A DNA stretch of 64,000 nucleotides from Gonatopus flavifemur. Taxonomy: Eukaryota > Arthropoda > Insecta > Hymenoptera > Dryinidae. Shown one piece after another: positions 23,200 to 33,979 of this stretch (position 1 is its first letter; each line of letters starts with the position of its first letter). A model generated the notes under the pieces. The model did not search any database and was not told the origin of the DNA. It saw nothing but the letters and a program-made list of their open reading frames with translations. A program made the position numbers and the translations under genes. The stretch covers positions 11,424,501 through 11,488,500 of the forward strand of contig JAFFJZ010000009.1 of NCBI GenBank assembly GCA_018340375.1, in the 5' to 3' direction.

Positions 23200-23388
23200 G
23201 GTGTCTTTTTCCCCTGGAGAAAAATTCCCCATCAAAATTCTCCTCCAAATGATTCCCCAACCAAAATTTCCCCTGGTAAAATCTATGAAGAATGTTATTT
23301 GAGGGATTTTTACAGGGGAAATTTGGGTTTAAGGACCATCTGGAAGAGAATGTGAATGGGGAAATTTTTTCCAGGGGAAAAAGACGCC
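23200..23388. mobile_element. 189-bp TIR element, TA duplication
   Basis: Ends GGTGTCTTTTTCCCCTGGA and the inverse of CCAGGGGAAAAAGACGCC; the arms extend about 35 bp through AAATTTCCCCAT-like sequence. TA flanks both sides (23198-23199 and 23389-23390). This is consistent with a Tc1/mariner-type MITE, by inference. Confidence 0.65.
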
Positions 23389-24282
23389 TAGGACCTTTTT
23401 CTCGAAATTGAACGGGTAAAATCGAGACAGCTTAATACTGACATTTTCTTTGTATCATAAAACCAGGGGACTCCACCCCCTAGCTGCTTCGCGTCGCTCA
23501 GCAGCGGGACCTCTTCAAAATTCGCTCCGCTCATTCTGAACAGATCGTGGGACATGTGCTCGCTTCGTTCGCATTCAGAAGTAGTGTACGAGTTACTTTT
23601 CGACACTATGACATAATTCAAATATCCAGGGATATGTAAAAAGGAACTCATCGGGTCTTTAGATAGTGAAAAGAATTTTGAGACGTTCCTTGTGAAAATG
23701 ATAGCGTGTAGTAAGCATAATATGAAACAACGCTATGCTTCGAGTGTTCCATTTTTGATGCTTCCAACCGTCTCAGGAGCTTGCTTCGGATCAATTTTTA
23801 ACCCTCATTTATCCCACGTATTTCCTCGTGTTTTTATCAATCTTTTTTCGTGCTTTGCAGTCAACTGAAATTTTTGTGCTTTTCCAGTGATCAAAACTGT
23901 ATCGAGATTCCTGATCTTGATGCTTGTTCTTCTTCCAAATCTTCTCTTCACTCCTCATGAATAGTAGATCAGATGTCGAAAATAATGTATTCCCTTCAGA
24001 CCTCTGTGGGCTAGCTGAGGGTTCAAAAAGTTATGCTGTGCTGAAACAGATTTCTTTTACAAAAAACATATATGATATCGTTAAATAAATGTATTTTAGA
24101 AGAATGTATGGTACACTATGTTATACGTCAATTATTATTGGATACAATTGAATCACACGCAAAATTCTAATGAGTGTTTTATATATTATTTACAATAAGG
24201 AATCGCGAGAGCTGAATCATCTATGCAGTTCTGCAGAAAGTTTCACAATTATTTGTTTTTTTTTCTTTCTAATACACAAGCT

Positions 24283-24438
24283 GCCCTGCTAAGAATGTTG
24301 GAAGTGTTCGGAAAGAAACCGGGACAAAACACGCAACGAAACGGAAGAAGAACAAAAGACTTCTTCCGTTTCGTTGCGATTTGTGTCCCGGTTTCTGTCC
24401 GAACCTTTCCGCACACTTCCGGCATTTTTGACAGGGTG
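24283..24438. repeat. Strong 150-bp hairpin
   Basis: Arms of about 70 bp, with GGAAGTGT, CGGAAAG, AAACCGGGACA, CGCAACGAAACGGAAGAAG, pair almost fully across a 9-base loop near 24356. No target-site duplication is obvious. If transcribed, it would form a long double-stranded stem. Confidence 0.65.
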
Positions 24439-24715
24439 TAAATGTTAACTGTAACACCAAAGTTGCGTACATGCTTGAAATACAAAAATAAGTACATGTA
24501 TGTGGAAACCAGTAAAAATTCGAGTTTTTGATAAAATCGGCATTAGATTACGATTCAGTATATCGGATTTGACACACATTTTTATACTGTTCATAAAAAT
24601 GTGATGAAACGTACGATTGCAAACGTATTTTGGGTTATCAGTTTTTTCATTCCAAGTATGTACGAAAATGTAATATTATTAGAGTCGACGTAATTTCACT
24701 CATAATCACCTAACA

Positions 24716-24884
24716 CACTGAAAAAACTGTTCAGTTGTAGCAACTAAAAAGAGATTATATTAGTTGCCTGAACAAAATATTAAGTTGAAGGAACTAATTA
24801 TTTAGTTGGGACAACTTATATTTTTTATGTGAGGTCGTGTTTCACTATATTTTTAGTCACGACAACTAAACAGTTTTCTCAGTG
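24716..24884. mobile_element. 169-bp CACTG-terminal TIR element, CA duplication
   Basis: Ends CACTGAAAAAACTGTTCAGTTG and the inverse (CACTGAGAAAACTGTTTAGTTG). CA flanks both sides. The core has GTTG/CAAC words. It shares CACTG ends and 2-bp flanks with the elements at 25522 and 53310. A CACTA-like affiliation is only a guess. Confidence 0.6.
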
Positions 24885-25260
24885 CAATTTGATGTGGGAT
24901 TGGTTCATTTACTCAAATGATCGTTCTTTTCCAAAAACAAATAGACCTATGATACGATATGAATTAATATACCTGATGTAATAAGTTGTCGTGTCTGGCA
25001 ATTACGTACATGATGCAAATTTTTTCCCTCAATGTGGGAATTTGTTGAACATTGTCCAAAGTTTTCTTCTGGACGATTGTCACGTGTACAGATAGGTGAT
25101 TCTCCAATTCTTCTTAACGGTTTCTCTGCTCGTTAACAAGGGTGAAAACTCTTCTAAGAGTTCTTGATGAATCGAATCTTTTGTATAAAACGTATGTTCA
25201 ATTCTTCCCGAATCCTATATCATGTTTATCGAAATTTTAATAAGCATTTCATGTAAAACA

Positions 25261-25487
25261 TCTCTGGAGAAAATTTTTGTTGAATTCCGTGTTCACTTTT
25301 TGAACATTAGGTTTTTATTGAAGATTCAACAAAATTACGCTGGAATTCAATGATTATCCACAAAACACAATCAGTTTGAATAAAATTTGTTGATTTCCAT
25401 CGAAGTTTGTGTAATGTTGTTAAATTTTATTGAAATCTTAGTGTCCAAAATGTTAATAAAATTCAACAATATTTTTCCGCCAGGGAT
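25261..25487. mobile_element. 227-bp inverted-repeat element
   Basis: Arms TCTCTGGAGAAAATTTTTGT / TCCCTGGCGGAAAAATATTG with TTGAATT, diverged. The core has many TTGAATTT/AAATTCAA words. No clear target-site duplication. Confidence 0.5.
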
Positions 25488-25521
25488 TGGGTTTGTCAGG
25501 ATTTGAACACCTTCAGTACAT

Positions 25522-25775
25522 GAACTGAGAGAAATGGCATGGTTGAATATTAGACAGCTAGGAAATATAGTCACCCTAAATAAAAAATTTAGTCACGGTA
25601 AATAAATTTTGTCACAGCTACATATTTTATTTCCAGCAAATAAACTTTTTTATTCGTTACGAATGAAAAAATTTGGTTGCGACAAATAAAATTCATTTAC
25701 CGCAACTAAATTTTTTATTTAGGGTAACTATATTTCGTAGCTGTCTAATATTCAACAATGCAATTTCTCTAAGTG
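25522..25775. mobile_element. 254-bp foldback element with CACT-like ends
   Basis: Arms of about 95 bp (AGAGAAAT, TTGAATATTAGACAGCTA, GAAATATAGT, CCCTAAATAAAAAATTTAGT) are inverted with high identity. The right end inverts to CACTTAGAGAAATTG; the left end is AACTGAGAGAAATGG. TG flanks both sides. Confidence 0.65.
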
Positions 25776-27239
25776 TGAGAATCAATATCCTATGAATCTT
25801 CTTTAATGATCTTGTATTCTCAAAGAGCAGAGCAATGGAATGAAATTTCAATTCTACCAACACATTGGAAGTATTTCTAAATGCACAATGACAGTGTAAT
25901 TTTAGCGGAGGAAAAAAGTTGACAAACCTGTGTTACGGAATTTGAATTCCAGGGGAATATGAAATTCTTTCCATACTTTGCTAGAGATTATTTCAGTTGT
26001 GCAAAGTTTGTAAGAATAAAAATATTTACAATAATATTTACAGTAACTCATGAATTATTACGGGAAATATGAAAAATGACGATAGAAAATGTGTTCGATG
26101 AGCAAGAGGAATTGAAAGAAATTGAGAAATATTCGTAGCAATTCAGATGCATTAAGTGCAAAAAGTGATCTGCAAGAAGTTTCTGGAAATCAAACAATGT
26201 TGTCTCCTAATGTATTGTCAATATTTCACTACGAGACCCTAATTGGTTGAGACTTGTCTGTAACAAGTTATTGAAAATCAAACATTATTGTCTCATGTTT
26301 TGTCAGTATTTGATTACGATTGCGTTAAGGTAAGTCATCGTTCAGGTTTCATATTCACACATTAGTGTATTATTGTCAAGCACTTGTTACAGATAAGTTT
26401 CTGAAGTATCCAAGAGAAGTTTTTCACAAGAAACTTTCAAACGTCAATAATTTTACATTGCAAGTAAGTTTTACTCAGCAATTGTTATATTGCCACGGTA
26501 TCGCACCTTCTCCATTGAAATATTTACAGAATTCCTCCCGTATCGCTATTGCCTGACGACTTGAGAAATTCGAGCCGCATTGACCGATATTTCTCAACGC
26601 ACTACTATTATTATGATTCTTGAAACGATCCGCAACAACCACATCATCATCATCTTGATCAATTATTGACGTATTTGCGTATTCATCGATCCCAATATCG
26701 GATTTGCGTATCCAATTATGGATACATACAATGGCTAAAACAATGCACATTGTCTTATCCACACTACAATCAATCGGTCGTCTTAAGATCCTCCATTGGC
26801 TTACCATAATACCAAATGTATTCTCAATCGTCCTTCTTGCTCTACTCAGTCGATAATTATAAATACTCCGTTCTTCGTTTAAACGTCCTCTTCCAGGATA
26901 TGGACGAAGTAAATAATTCGTGAGGGGAAAAGCCTCATCACCAACAAGAACATACGGTAAAAGCGGTCCATCTGGAGAGAGAGATTGTGGTGCAGGTAGA
27001 TTCATATTGTGAGGATGGAATTGTTGTCCGATCTTTGAATCTCTGAAAATTCCTCCATCACTTCGACGTCCATAAGCTTCAACATCAACAAACGTGAACA
27101 TGTATTTAGCATCACAAATTGCAAGAAGCACAATACTATGACTACTTTTATAGTTATAGTAAGCCGAACCAGCGTTATCAGGACACTAGAAAATTGAAAA
27201 ATATGTTTCCATTCACAAACCAGTAATTTTGTTACGGTA

Positions 27240-27811
27240 CCCAGATAGCACAATCCTTCATGAGCGTTGCAGAGAGCCACAGAACAAGCCGTATTTTGGA
27301 TTTCAGATTATCTGAATTGAGAATGAATTTCTCTTTAGACAACCAAATTGATTTTCTAACCATCTCTGGTGAAAATTCATCTCTGAATATTTCGGAATTG
27401 AATTGGGAGACTTCTATTAATAACTTCACCTACGCTTTGAACAACTCTGAAAATCTTCGAAACATACCGAAGATATTTCACAGTTCGCAGTTCACGGTTG
27501 TTCAGGAAAATCCAAAATATTTCAGAGTTCCTATAAATTTGAGAAACAATGTGGACAGACATAGAGAAACTTAGCAAAAAACCAAGGCCAATAAGAGAGA
27601 TTTCTAGAAATTATTTTCGCATGAGATATTTTTCTTTCAAAGGAATTCATTCCGAATTCTAATGTCGAACAATATCAGATTATTAACCTTAGAACAGGCA
27701 CGTAAAAAGAAGAAAATTTCAAATGGTTGTAACTTATTTGAAACTAAACGAATTTCAACTCACTATGGGCAGTTTTTGTTCGTCAGGATGTATGGTTTGA
27801 AAATATTTGGG
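27240..27811. mobile_element. Possible CCCA-family element (tentative)
   Basis: Left end CCCAGATAGCACAA after TA; a possible right end TATTTGGG is followed by TG. The ends agree poorly beyond 8 bp. A 104-codon frame inside has a non-ATG start and no domain. It lies in the HARBI1-like gene intron. Confidence 0.3.
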
Positions 27812-27820
27812 TGACAAGTA

Positions 27821-28412
27821 CCCAGCAAACATGAATGCCGGCGTTCCAAGGGCCAGTAATGGTTCCTTATTGGCACACGAAAAAAAAAGAATAGTGGCAG
27901 AAAATACTGAAATAGTCGATTTTCGACCATCTACTTAAGTAGTTCCTGCAGCTACTCAGTAGTCAAGACAGGTAACAAGTTTGCTGTCTCAACTGTTTGA
28001 AAATCCCTCAGGTATTCCCGTTATTTAGTGCAACTATAAAATTACATGTCCTGACCAATAAGTAGCTGCAGCAACTACTCAAGTAGATGGTTGCAAATCT
28101 ACTTAAGAGGATACAAGCGCATAGGTGGCTCTATCTGGTGGCAGTTTTGTTTTGACCAAAATACTCGAAACTGAATGCATAAAAAGGTCTGGAATTTTCA
28201 GGGATGAAGTTTATCTAGGTCGCTAAAGAGCCAGATAAGCTTTCGACGATTCATCCCTGAAAATTCCAGACCTTTTTATGCATTCAATTTCGAGTATTTT
28301 GGTCAAAACTAAACTGCCACCAGATGGAGCCACCTATACGCTGGTATTCACTTAAGTGCATTACCGGGCCATTAGCGGTCCATTGAAACGCCAGCAATCA
28401 TTGTTTGTAAGG
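27821..28412. mobile_element. CCCA-family TIR element, copy I (592 bp)
   Basis: Left end CCCAGCAAACATGAATGCCG; the right end inverts to CCTTACAAACAATGATTGC; both continue with GGCGTT-C-A-GG. TA flanks both sides (27819-27820 and 28413-28414). A small inverted block with CTACTTAAGTAG words and a foldback element (28106-28352) are nested inside. Its closest relative is copy J at 36691. It lies in the HARBI1-like intron. Confidence 0.65.
28106..28352. mobile_element. 247-bp foldback element nested in copy I
   Basis: Arms of about 110 bp (GATACAAGCGCATAGGTGGC, GGTGGCAGTTT, GACCAAAATACTCGAAA, AGGTCTGGAATTTTCAGGGA) pair over a 35-base loop. The same arms flank the RTE element at 50605-53254. Non-coding. 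Confidence 0.75.
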
Positions 28413-28693
28413 TAAAGAGATAGAAAAAAAACGTCATGGGGTCTTAAAAGACCCCGTATGCCCGTTCTAGGGTTGAAGCAATTCATATTGAGCTCTAAAA
28501 AAAGGGCGAAACTTCGCTACGTACTTTTCCAGCAATTAGGCAATGGACAAAAATGTTTAATACGCAGTGATGGGGCATACCGCCAAGATTAGGCTTTTAA
28601 TACTATATTGAATCTTGAAAAGATTCCTGAAAATTATGCACACAAGTATCGACATAATAACCTGCAAATATCATTAATTTTCATAAGTTATTG

Positions 28694-29458
28694 CCCAAAT
28701 AACACAGAATATTCTGAGAATACTCTTACAACATCCGTAAAATATACTGTATCGAATGTTCTCACAAAGAGCATAGAAGATTCGTGAATATTCATAGAAG
28801 ATTCTCAGAATATTTGAATGAGACTGTTTCGAATATTCTAGGAATATTCGTACAATATGCGTACAAAGTTTGCAGGGAGATTGATGAGCAGCGCATGCGC
28901 CAGTATCGTGATGACATGAATTCAGTAATGGCGGATAATGTTGTTAACAGGCTACAGACGCAAGGAAAATATATGATTTAAATTCGTATTTGGAGGATAA
29001 TAAAATTACATAAGCGTATTTTACTATGCTAAATTCTTTTTGTAAGTGCCATGTGTGGAAAATTATCGTCAAAAGTGTAATAAAGTTTGAAGAAATACCG
29101 CGTATATTATGATTCTCGATTGAGAGCATATGTATTTTCCCTATCGTTATAAGTCCACAATGTTGCTGGGAATTTGTGATCTAAGGAACATAATAACTAA
29201 GAAAATTTATCGTAAATCAGTTCCTCATGAAGTGCAGTAGTTTTATACTGATGGGAATTTCAGTTTTCATAAAATGTTTTTGAATATTCCTGTAATATTG
29301 GTGTCAAATATTCTGAGAATATTTTAAACAGTCTCATTCAAATATTCTGAGAATATGCGTAGAATATATTCGCACCTAATAAGATTCTCCATAGAATATT
29401 CGAATATCCTCAACGTATATTCTTAGAACGTTCTCAGAATGTGCGTGTGCTACTTGAG
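28694..29458. mobile_element. CCCA-family TIR element, copy D (765 bp)
   Basis: Left end CCCAAATAACACAG; the right end inverts to CTCAAGTAGCACAC. TG flanks both sides (28692-28693 and 29459-29460). Both subterminal regions are packed with AGAATATTCT-type words. The centre (about 28870-28985) contains a 36-codon stretch with protein-like composition (EIDEQRMRQYRDDM) that I cannot identify; it may be a captured fragment. It lies in the HARBI1-like intron. Confidence 0.65.
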
Positions 29459-29479
29459 TGCCTGCATTGCAAAAAATGA

Positions 29480-30023
29480 AATTAACTTTGAAAACTTGAT
29501 TCATTTTTACAGAGGAAAACTTTCGTAATATTACTACGTTGAGCGTAGTGAAATTACAATTTCAAGTGTGTCAAATTACACAATGCTGGTGTAACTCCCA
29601 CAAAATTTAAACACAGCAATCACAAATTGTATTATCCTCAGCATAGAAATTTGGCATCGATTTGCAAAACTTTCACGTTGAACATAGGTGATGAAGTTAC
29701 GTATGCTGAGCATGATGAAATCACTGGCTGTGGAGAAATCATAATTTTGAAAAATTTTGTTGTAAAAGTACAACGCTGAAAGTAGTGGATTTGAAACTTT
29801 CATTATTAAAACCTCGTGTCGAGCAGAATCCTGGATGTGTATTTGAACGCTACAAATTCAAAATTTTCATCCATTACTTGATTTTGAAGGGAGTACATAG
29901 CAAAGTTTCATCCGTTTCTTCTCATGCCCCATGTCCTGCAATGACTTCTTGATTTCATTTATACAAACACAGATGATTTCAGAATTCTTGTACAAGATAT
30001 ATATTTTTGATTATTATACATAC
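29480..30023. other. Remainder of the HARBI1-like intron
   Basis: Contains an imperfect repeat with ACGTTGAGCGTAGTG, TATGCTGAGCATGATG and AACGCTGAAAGTAGTG words, resembling motifs at 7020 and 36920-37050. Possibly an old element; no clean termini. Confidence 0.35.
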
Positions 30024-30499
30024 TTCAATAACAACGTGTTTCCCGTCAATTGCTCCAATGCAGTGATTAAAATTCCACATTTCTTCAAAATCTTTCGCAA
30101 TTGCTAACCACTGCGTAGTACTTTTCGATGGTGGAATCACTATGATAAGAATTGAATAGTAAGTATATGTGCAAAAATTTACCTCAATGTAATGGACAAT
30201 CTTTCTTCAGCAGATATTGGCTCTCGTATGACTGTTTACTTGGTGATCATTGGAGCTATTACATGTAGTAAATCTTCAAATTGCGTTTCGGATATGCGAT
30301 AGTAATTTCGAAACTGATTATGTGTTAAATTATGAAGGGAAGCATGGAAAAACCCATGTTCCTTACGATTTTGATAAACCGGGTTCACCCAATGATGCTT
30401 TGTCTTATACTTTCTTTTTCTATTCTCTTGTAACTTATATATGTGAACTGCAGCTAATGATCTTCTTCGTATCATTTCCTGGTTTATAGAATGCTGCAT

Positions 30500-30929
30500 G
30501 TTGATAATCACAAATATACAAACCGGTCGAGGACTTATTTTCTGTGTAAAAATGCTTCATATGATTATAAAACTTGATGGGTATGATTTCCTGCTTGGGT
30601 GACCTCAAATTTCATCATTGTCATGTTTCCTAATTTCATTATTTTGACTTTTGTCGCTACCATTCATCGCTACTGCGTTTTCATGAGCGATAAAAAAATT
30701 CCCGACACCAGCGACATGTGACGTAATTTATCGCTGAAAATTGGCGACTAGCGATACCATGAATATGTACCTTTATGAGTACAAGTATCCATTCATGATG
30801 GAGGTGTTTGTTTTGGGGTAGATGGTACTGTCAACCAGTAATATATCAATATAATAACAGGAAGGGAAAAAAGTTAGTCCCTATTAGGATATAGGATTAT
30901 GACAATTACTATCTTCAGTTGCTTGAAAT
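30500..30929. other. No gene seen
   Basis: Upstream flank of the HARBI1-like gene. Repeated GCGA..TCGCT words occur at 30650-30760. No terminal repeat of a Harbinger element was found by eye. Confidence 0.35.
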
Positions 30930-31250
30930 AAGAAGAGAATAATATGAAATCGAAAAAAAAGATATTCCTCAGGACATGAACCCGCCCAGATAAGGCACGA
31001 AGAATTCTTTTCCAAGAGCAAGAATAAAACTCTTCAAGAACTACTCAAGAGTACTCAAACAATACTTCCGATATTCTCAAAGAGCTTGTTAATGTTCGAC
31101 AGATTGAACACCTCCAGAGCTCTATATGAATTCATTAGTTCTTGAAGAGTTCTATTCTCGCTCTTGAAAAAGAATTCTCCGTATGTTATCTGGGCGGGTT
31201 CAAGTCCTGAGGAATATCTTTGTTTTTCGATTTCATATTATTCTCTTCTT
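30930..31250. repeat. 321-bp inverted repeat at the truncated end of a Gypsy-type element
   Basis: Arms of about 55 bp (AAGAAGAGAATAATATG.. through GATATTCCTCAGGAC-TGAACCCG) are almost identical and face each other around copy G (30985-31194). The right arm directly abuts the reverse-transcriptase start of the Gypsy-type element. Confidence 0.75.
30985..31194. mobile_element. CCCA-family TIR element, copy G (210 bp)
   Basis: Ends CCCAGATAAGGCACG and the inverse of GTATGTTATCTGGG. CG flanks both sides, but because the flanks are themselves inverted this direct repeat is not independent evidence. The core has AGAATTCTTTTTC and AAGAGTTCT words. Confidence 0.55.
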
Positions 31251-32869
31251 GGTCCATGGTCGGTAATGGATGCTCCGCAACGTTCAATTGTGGATATTCT
31301 AACGGTATTATCATTTTTCAACACCGGAACAATTGGTGTTGCAAACTCGAAAGTGTCAACTTTTTCTAAAACACCCTCTTATAACAGTTTATGTAATTCT
31401 TTATCCACAAGAGGTATCATTCTCAATGGTAAAGATCGTGGTTTGAGAAATACTTTTTCCGCATTTGTTTTCAAACAAAGACTACCTTTAAAACCTTTGA
31501 TTTTTCCCAATTTTGTATTCCTAAGATTTGAGTATTTTTTGAACAAATTTTTGATACATTTTCCGGCGTTGAAATCTACTGTATCAATTCGCAAAATTGA
31601 AGGGAAAAGCAAATCTGCTGCATTGCTACTTTTGATCATTTCTCTTATCCACTCCCTTCCTAACAATGGTTGACGTTTTATCGAAGTTAAATATAAATCC
31701 AAATTGAAAATTTGTTTATCAAAAAAGACTTCAACTGTAATGTAACCTAAAATGTTTATACGTGTATTGCAAAAAGTGATTAATTGTAATTTCGTTGGTT
31801 GAATTACATGCAGCTTAAAAATTTTTGCTGCTTGGCTGGCTTCCATCAGAGTTACGGCTGCTCCCGTATCTGTTCCGAAGGTGATGAGATGCTCGTCGAC
31901 GTTTAAGATGGTGCTGAATTTTTCCCGTTCATTTGCTTGTTCGGGCAGACAAAACGTTGTTGTATTGGACGTTTCTTCCATCATGAAGATATTTTGCACT
32001 TCAGGTAAATCAAGCAACTCAAGCTGAGCTACTGAATGACTTTTGTTTTTCTTAAAACAAAGTTTTCTCAAATGCCCTTTTTGTTGGCAGAAATTATATT
32101 TCGTGTGGTTTGGTAGTTTACATTTGTTCGCCAAATGGTTACCACCACATCTATAGCACATACTTGTTTCGGTTTTCTGCGTGATATTTTTATCTCGAAA
32201 TTGTGTATTCGGTGACTTACGGTTGTTGTACACAATCTTCTTAAACGGCTTCTTCATTGTGTTCTTATTCGTATGTGAATAATTGAGCGAGTGCGAAGCT
32301 TGACTCAATGTATTTGTTTCCTTTGTTGATAGCTCCATCGCTAACGCTCTTTGTAATGGTTTCTCGAACGTAAGGTTAGCCGTTTTGAGCAATCTTGTTT
32401 GGATTCTCTTGTTCAAAATACCGAAAACAAACTGATTTCATGCCGCATTCTGAAATTCGCCGGATCCACACGTTGTACTGAGCCTCGTATGAGCATTTGC
32501 GAAGTCTTGAACCCGTTCTCCTTCCAGCTGCTTGCGGCAATTGAATTTGTAACATTCCGCAATTTCTGAAGCGGCTGAATGGTATAATTCCTGTAGTTTC
32601 GTTTTTAATTGTGTATACGTTTTCGTGTAGGGGTCAGTAGAACCGTAACTGTCGCAAACACTGTTGAATGCTGTTTCTTCTATGTAAAGTGAAAGCAGAG
32701 GAACTTTTTCTCCGTCCGTAGGGATTTTCATAATTTTGAAAGTTCCCTCTAACCGTTGAATCCATCTATCCCAGATGGGAGGACCAGGAATGAAAGGCTG
32801 GATTTGTGAGGTATTCGTAGTTTTAGGTAGCGTAGGCTGTGTAGAGGTTCCAATTGGATTCGTCGACAT
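31251..32869 (-). pseudogene. Gypsy-type gag-protease-RT start (LTR retrotransposon), truncated
   Basis: Read on the minus strand from ATG 32869. The gag region (to about 32440) is followed, after one in-frame TGA near 32448, by two zinc knuckles (CYRCGG..H..C near 32160 and a CX2-KGH-C type knuckle near 32090). An aspartic protease follows with the active-site DTGA near 31880 and a late LLGREW motif near 31650. The start of a reverse transcriptase (LPLR.., then a stop at 31379-31381, then EGVLEKV..ATPIVPV) ends at about 31252, where the inverted repeat begins. RT palm, RNase H and integrase are absent. The layout fits Ty3/Gypsy elements. It is inactive. Confidence 0.8.
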
Positions 32870-33010
32870 ATTTAGGAGAAAAAGAACTGTATACACTTGG
32901 AAATTGGAACAACACAGACATTCGTGTGAAAAAGCGAAGGGAACACAAATAACGTAGTTAACGTTACACGCTGTACTTGTGAATTTCACGATCCTTTGTA
33001 TAATCCGCAC

Positions 33011-33545
33011 TGCGTAGTAACCACGTGTCGCGAGAATGTACTTATATAGATACCGGGCATGGTTAATTCACGTAAGGTTTGAACATATGCGTGACAAATT
33101 TCCGAACCTGTATTGAGTATGTGATATATCGCAACACGCGTTGTGAATTTTCGAAAATGTATGTAGGGTCTTGGTCAAAAGGATCAAATCACGTAACGTG
33201 AACACATGTTGTAAAAGTACGTAGTTTCACTCGCGTAAACTCACTGTAATGTATTTTACTTTTCAAATTACGATCCTCGTCACCACTCTGTTGTGGATGT
33301 GTATAATGTAAGTGGGTTCCGTTATGAATAGAAGGAACACGTGTATATATTACAATAACTATTTCCCTCAATATCGTAAACGACGCTGTGTACCATCTGT
33401 ATAGCACGGTGTCCGGTACGCGAGAGCGAGGAGAGCGACTCTCTTCGGAACGCGGCTTTGCAACAGTTGCGCACGCAGTTCTCGCATGTACGAAGTATGT
33501 GGCACCTAAGGGCCGTACCTTAATATCTACGGGCCCGCAACAATA
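33011..33545 (-). repeat. Candidate 5' LTR of the Gypsy-type element
   Basis: This is the stretch upstream of gag on the minus strand. It is GC-richer near 33410-33540 and, read on the minus strand, could begin TGTTGCGGGCCC at about 33545. A TATATA box-like motif lies near 33045. With no second LTR in the window, the boundaries cannot be fixed. Confidence 0.3.
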
Positions 33546-33979
33546 TAATTATCCGCAATTTGCGTATTGCTAATTCAAATAGAAATTATAACCCGAAACC
33601 GCACTTTTTGATTGGAATGGAGTTCGATCGGTTCACTCGGTTATAATAATCATAGGAATTTGCATCCATGCTCCAAAATTGAGGTTATGGATAACATCAA
33701 TTGAAGGGCCGGATCGAGTAATCGGTTGTGCGCGTGACCTCTCGTCCAGTTCACCTGGAAGTAGGCAACCACCGCTAACCACGTTTCAGGACTTTCATAT
33801 TAAAAACATACAAGAAATTCGCAATACTAGAAAAACTTCCAGTGGGAAAGTTGTTGCAAATGTATTCAACAACACTCTGACAAATTTTGAGACACTTCCG
33901 TATTGTAGGTTAGAAATTATTGCAGTTTGAGTGAAAAAATGCCATGTGCATCGATTGATATGTTACAATATGGGGGTTT

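Larger units (their letters stand above)
22599..26474. other. Intergenic block between two converging Harbinger-like genes
   Basis: No gene seen. It contains several small inverted-repeat elements listed separately (23200, 24283, 24716, 25261, 25522). A GC-richer patch at 23470-23590 has repeated TTCGC..GCTC words. A short imperfect duplication lies at 26185-26315 (AATCAAACA..TTGTCTC). The rest is AT-rich and unassigned. Confidence 0.45.
26475..30499 (-). pseudogene. HARBI1-like PIF/Harbinger nuclease gene, degenerate, at least three exons
   Basis: Exon A (30499-30183): N-terminal region with HHWVNP, Y-RKEHGFF and YYRISETQFEDLL; one in-frame TAA near 30235. Exon B (30139-30024): contains AIDGKHVV with the first catalytic Asp. 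Exon C (27185-26475): DDE domain with the second Asp in VGDEAFPL and the Glu in RTIENTFG, ending in a YFN-EGA-PWQ tail typical of the family. Exons B and C join in phase across a GTATGT donor and a TTTTCTAG acceptor (intron 27186-30023). Between A and B only 43 bases remain, the phase does not match, and the middle segment of the domain is absent, so an exon was deleted. All three catalytic residues survive. The expected role is cutting and joining element ends together with the MADF-type partner at 18912-21705. Confidence 0.8.

Noticed and set aside
23470..23590. GC-richer patch with TTCGC/GCTC words, possible bacterial transfer
   Set aside because: Too short, no recognisable protein, and such words occur in eukaryotic repeats.
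27260..27574. 104-codon plus-strand ORF
   Set aside because: Non-ATG start, lies in an intron and probably inside a small TIR element; no domain.
18912..30499. Calling the Harbinger-like pair one bounded element
   Set aside because: No terminal repeats or TWA duplication found outside the two genes by eye.
31164..31673. 169-codon plus-strand ORF
   Set aside because: Antisense shadow of the Gypsy protease and RT start.
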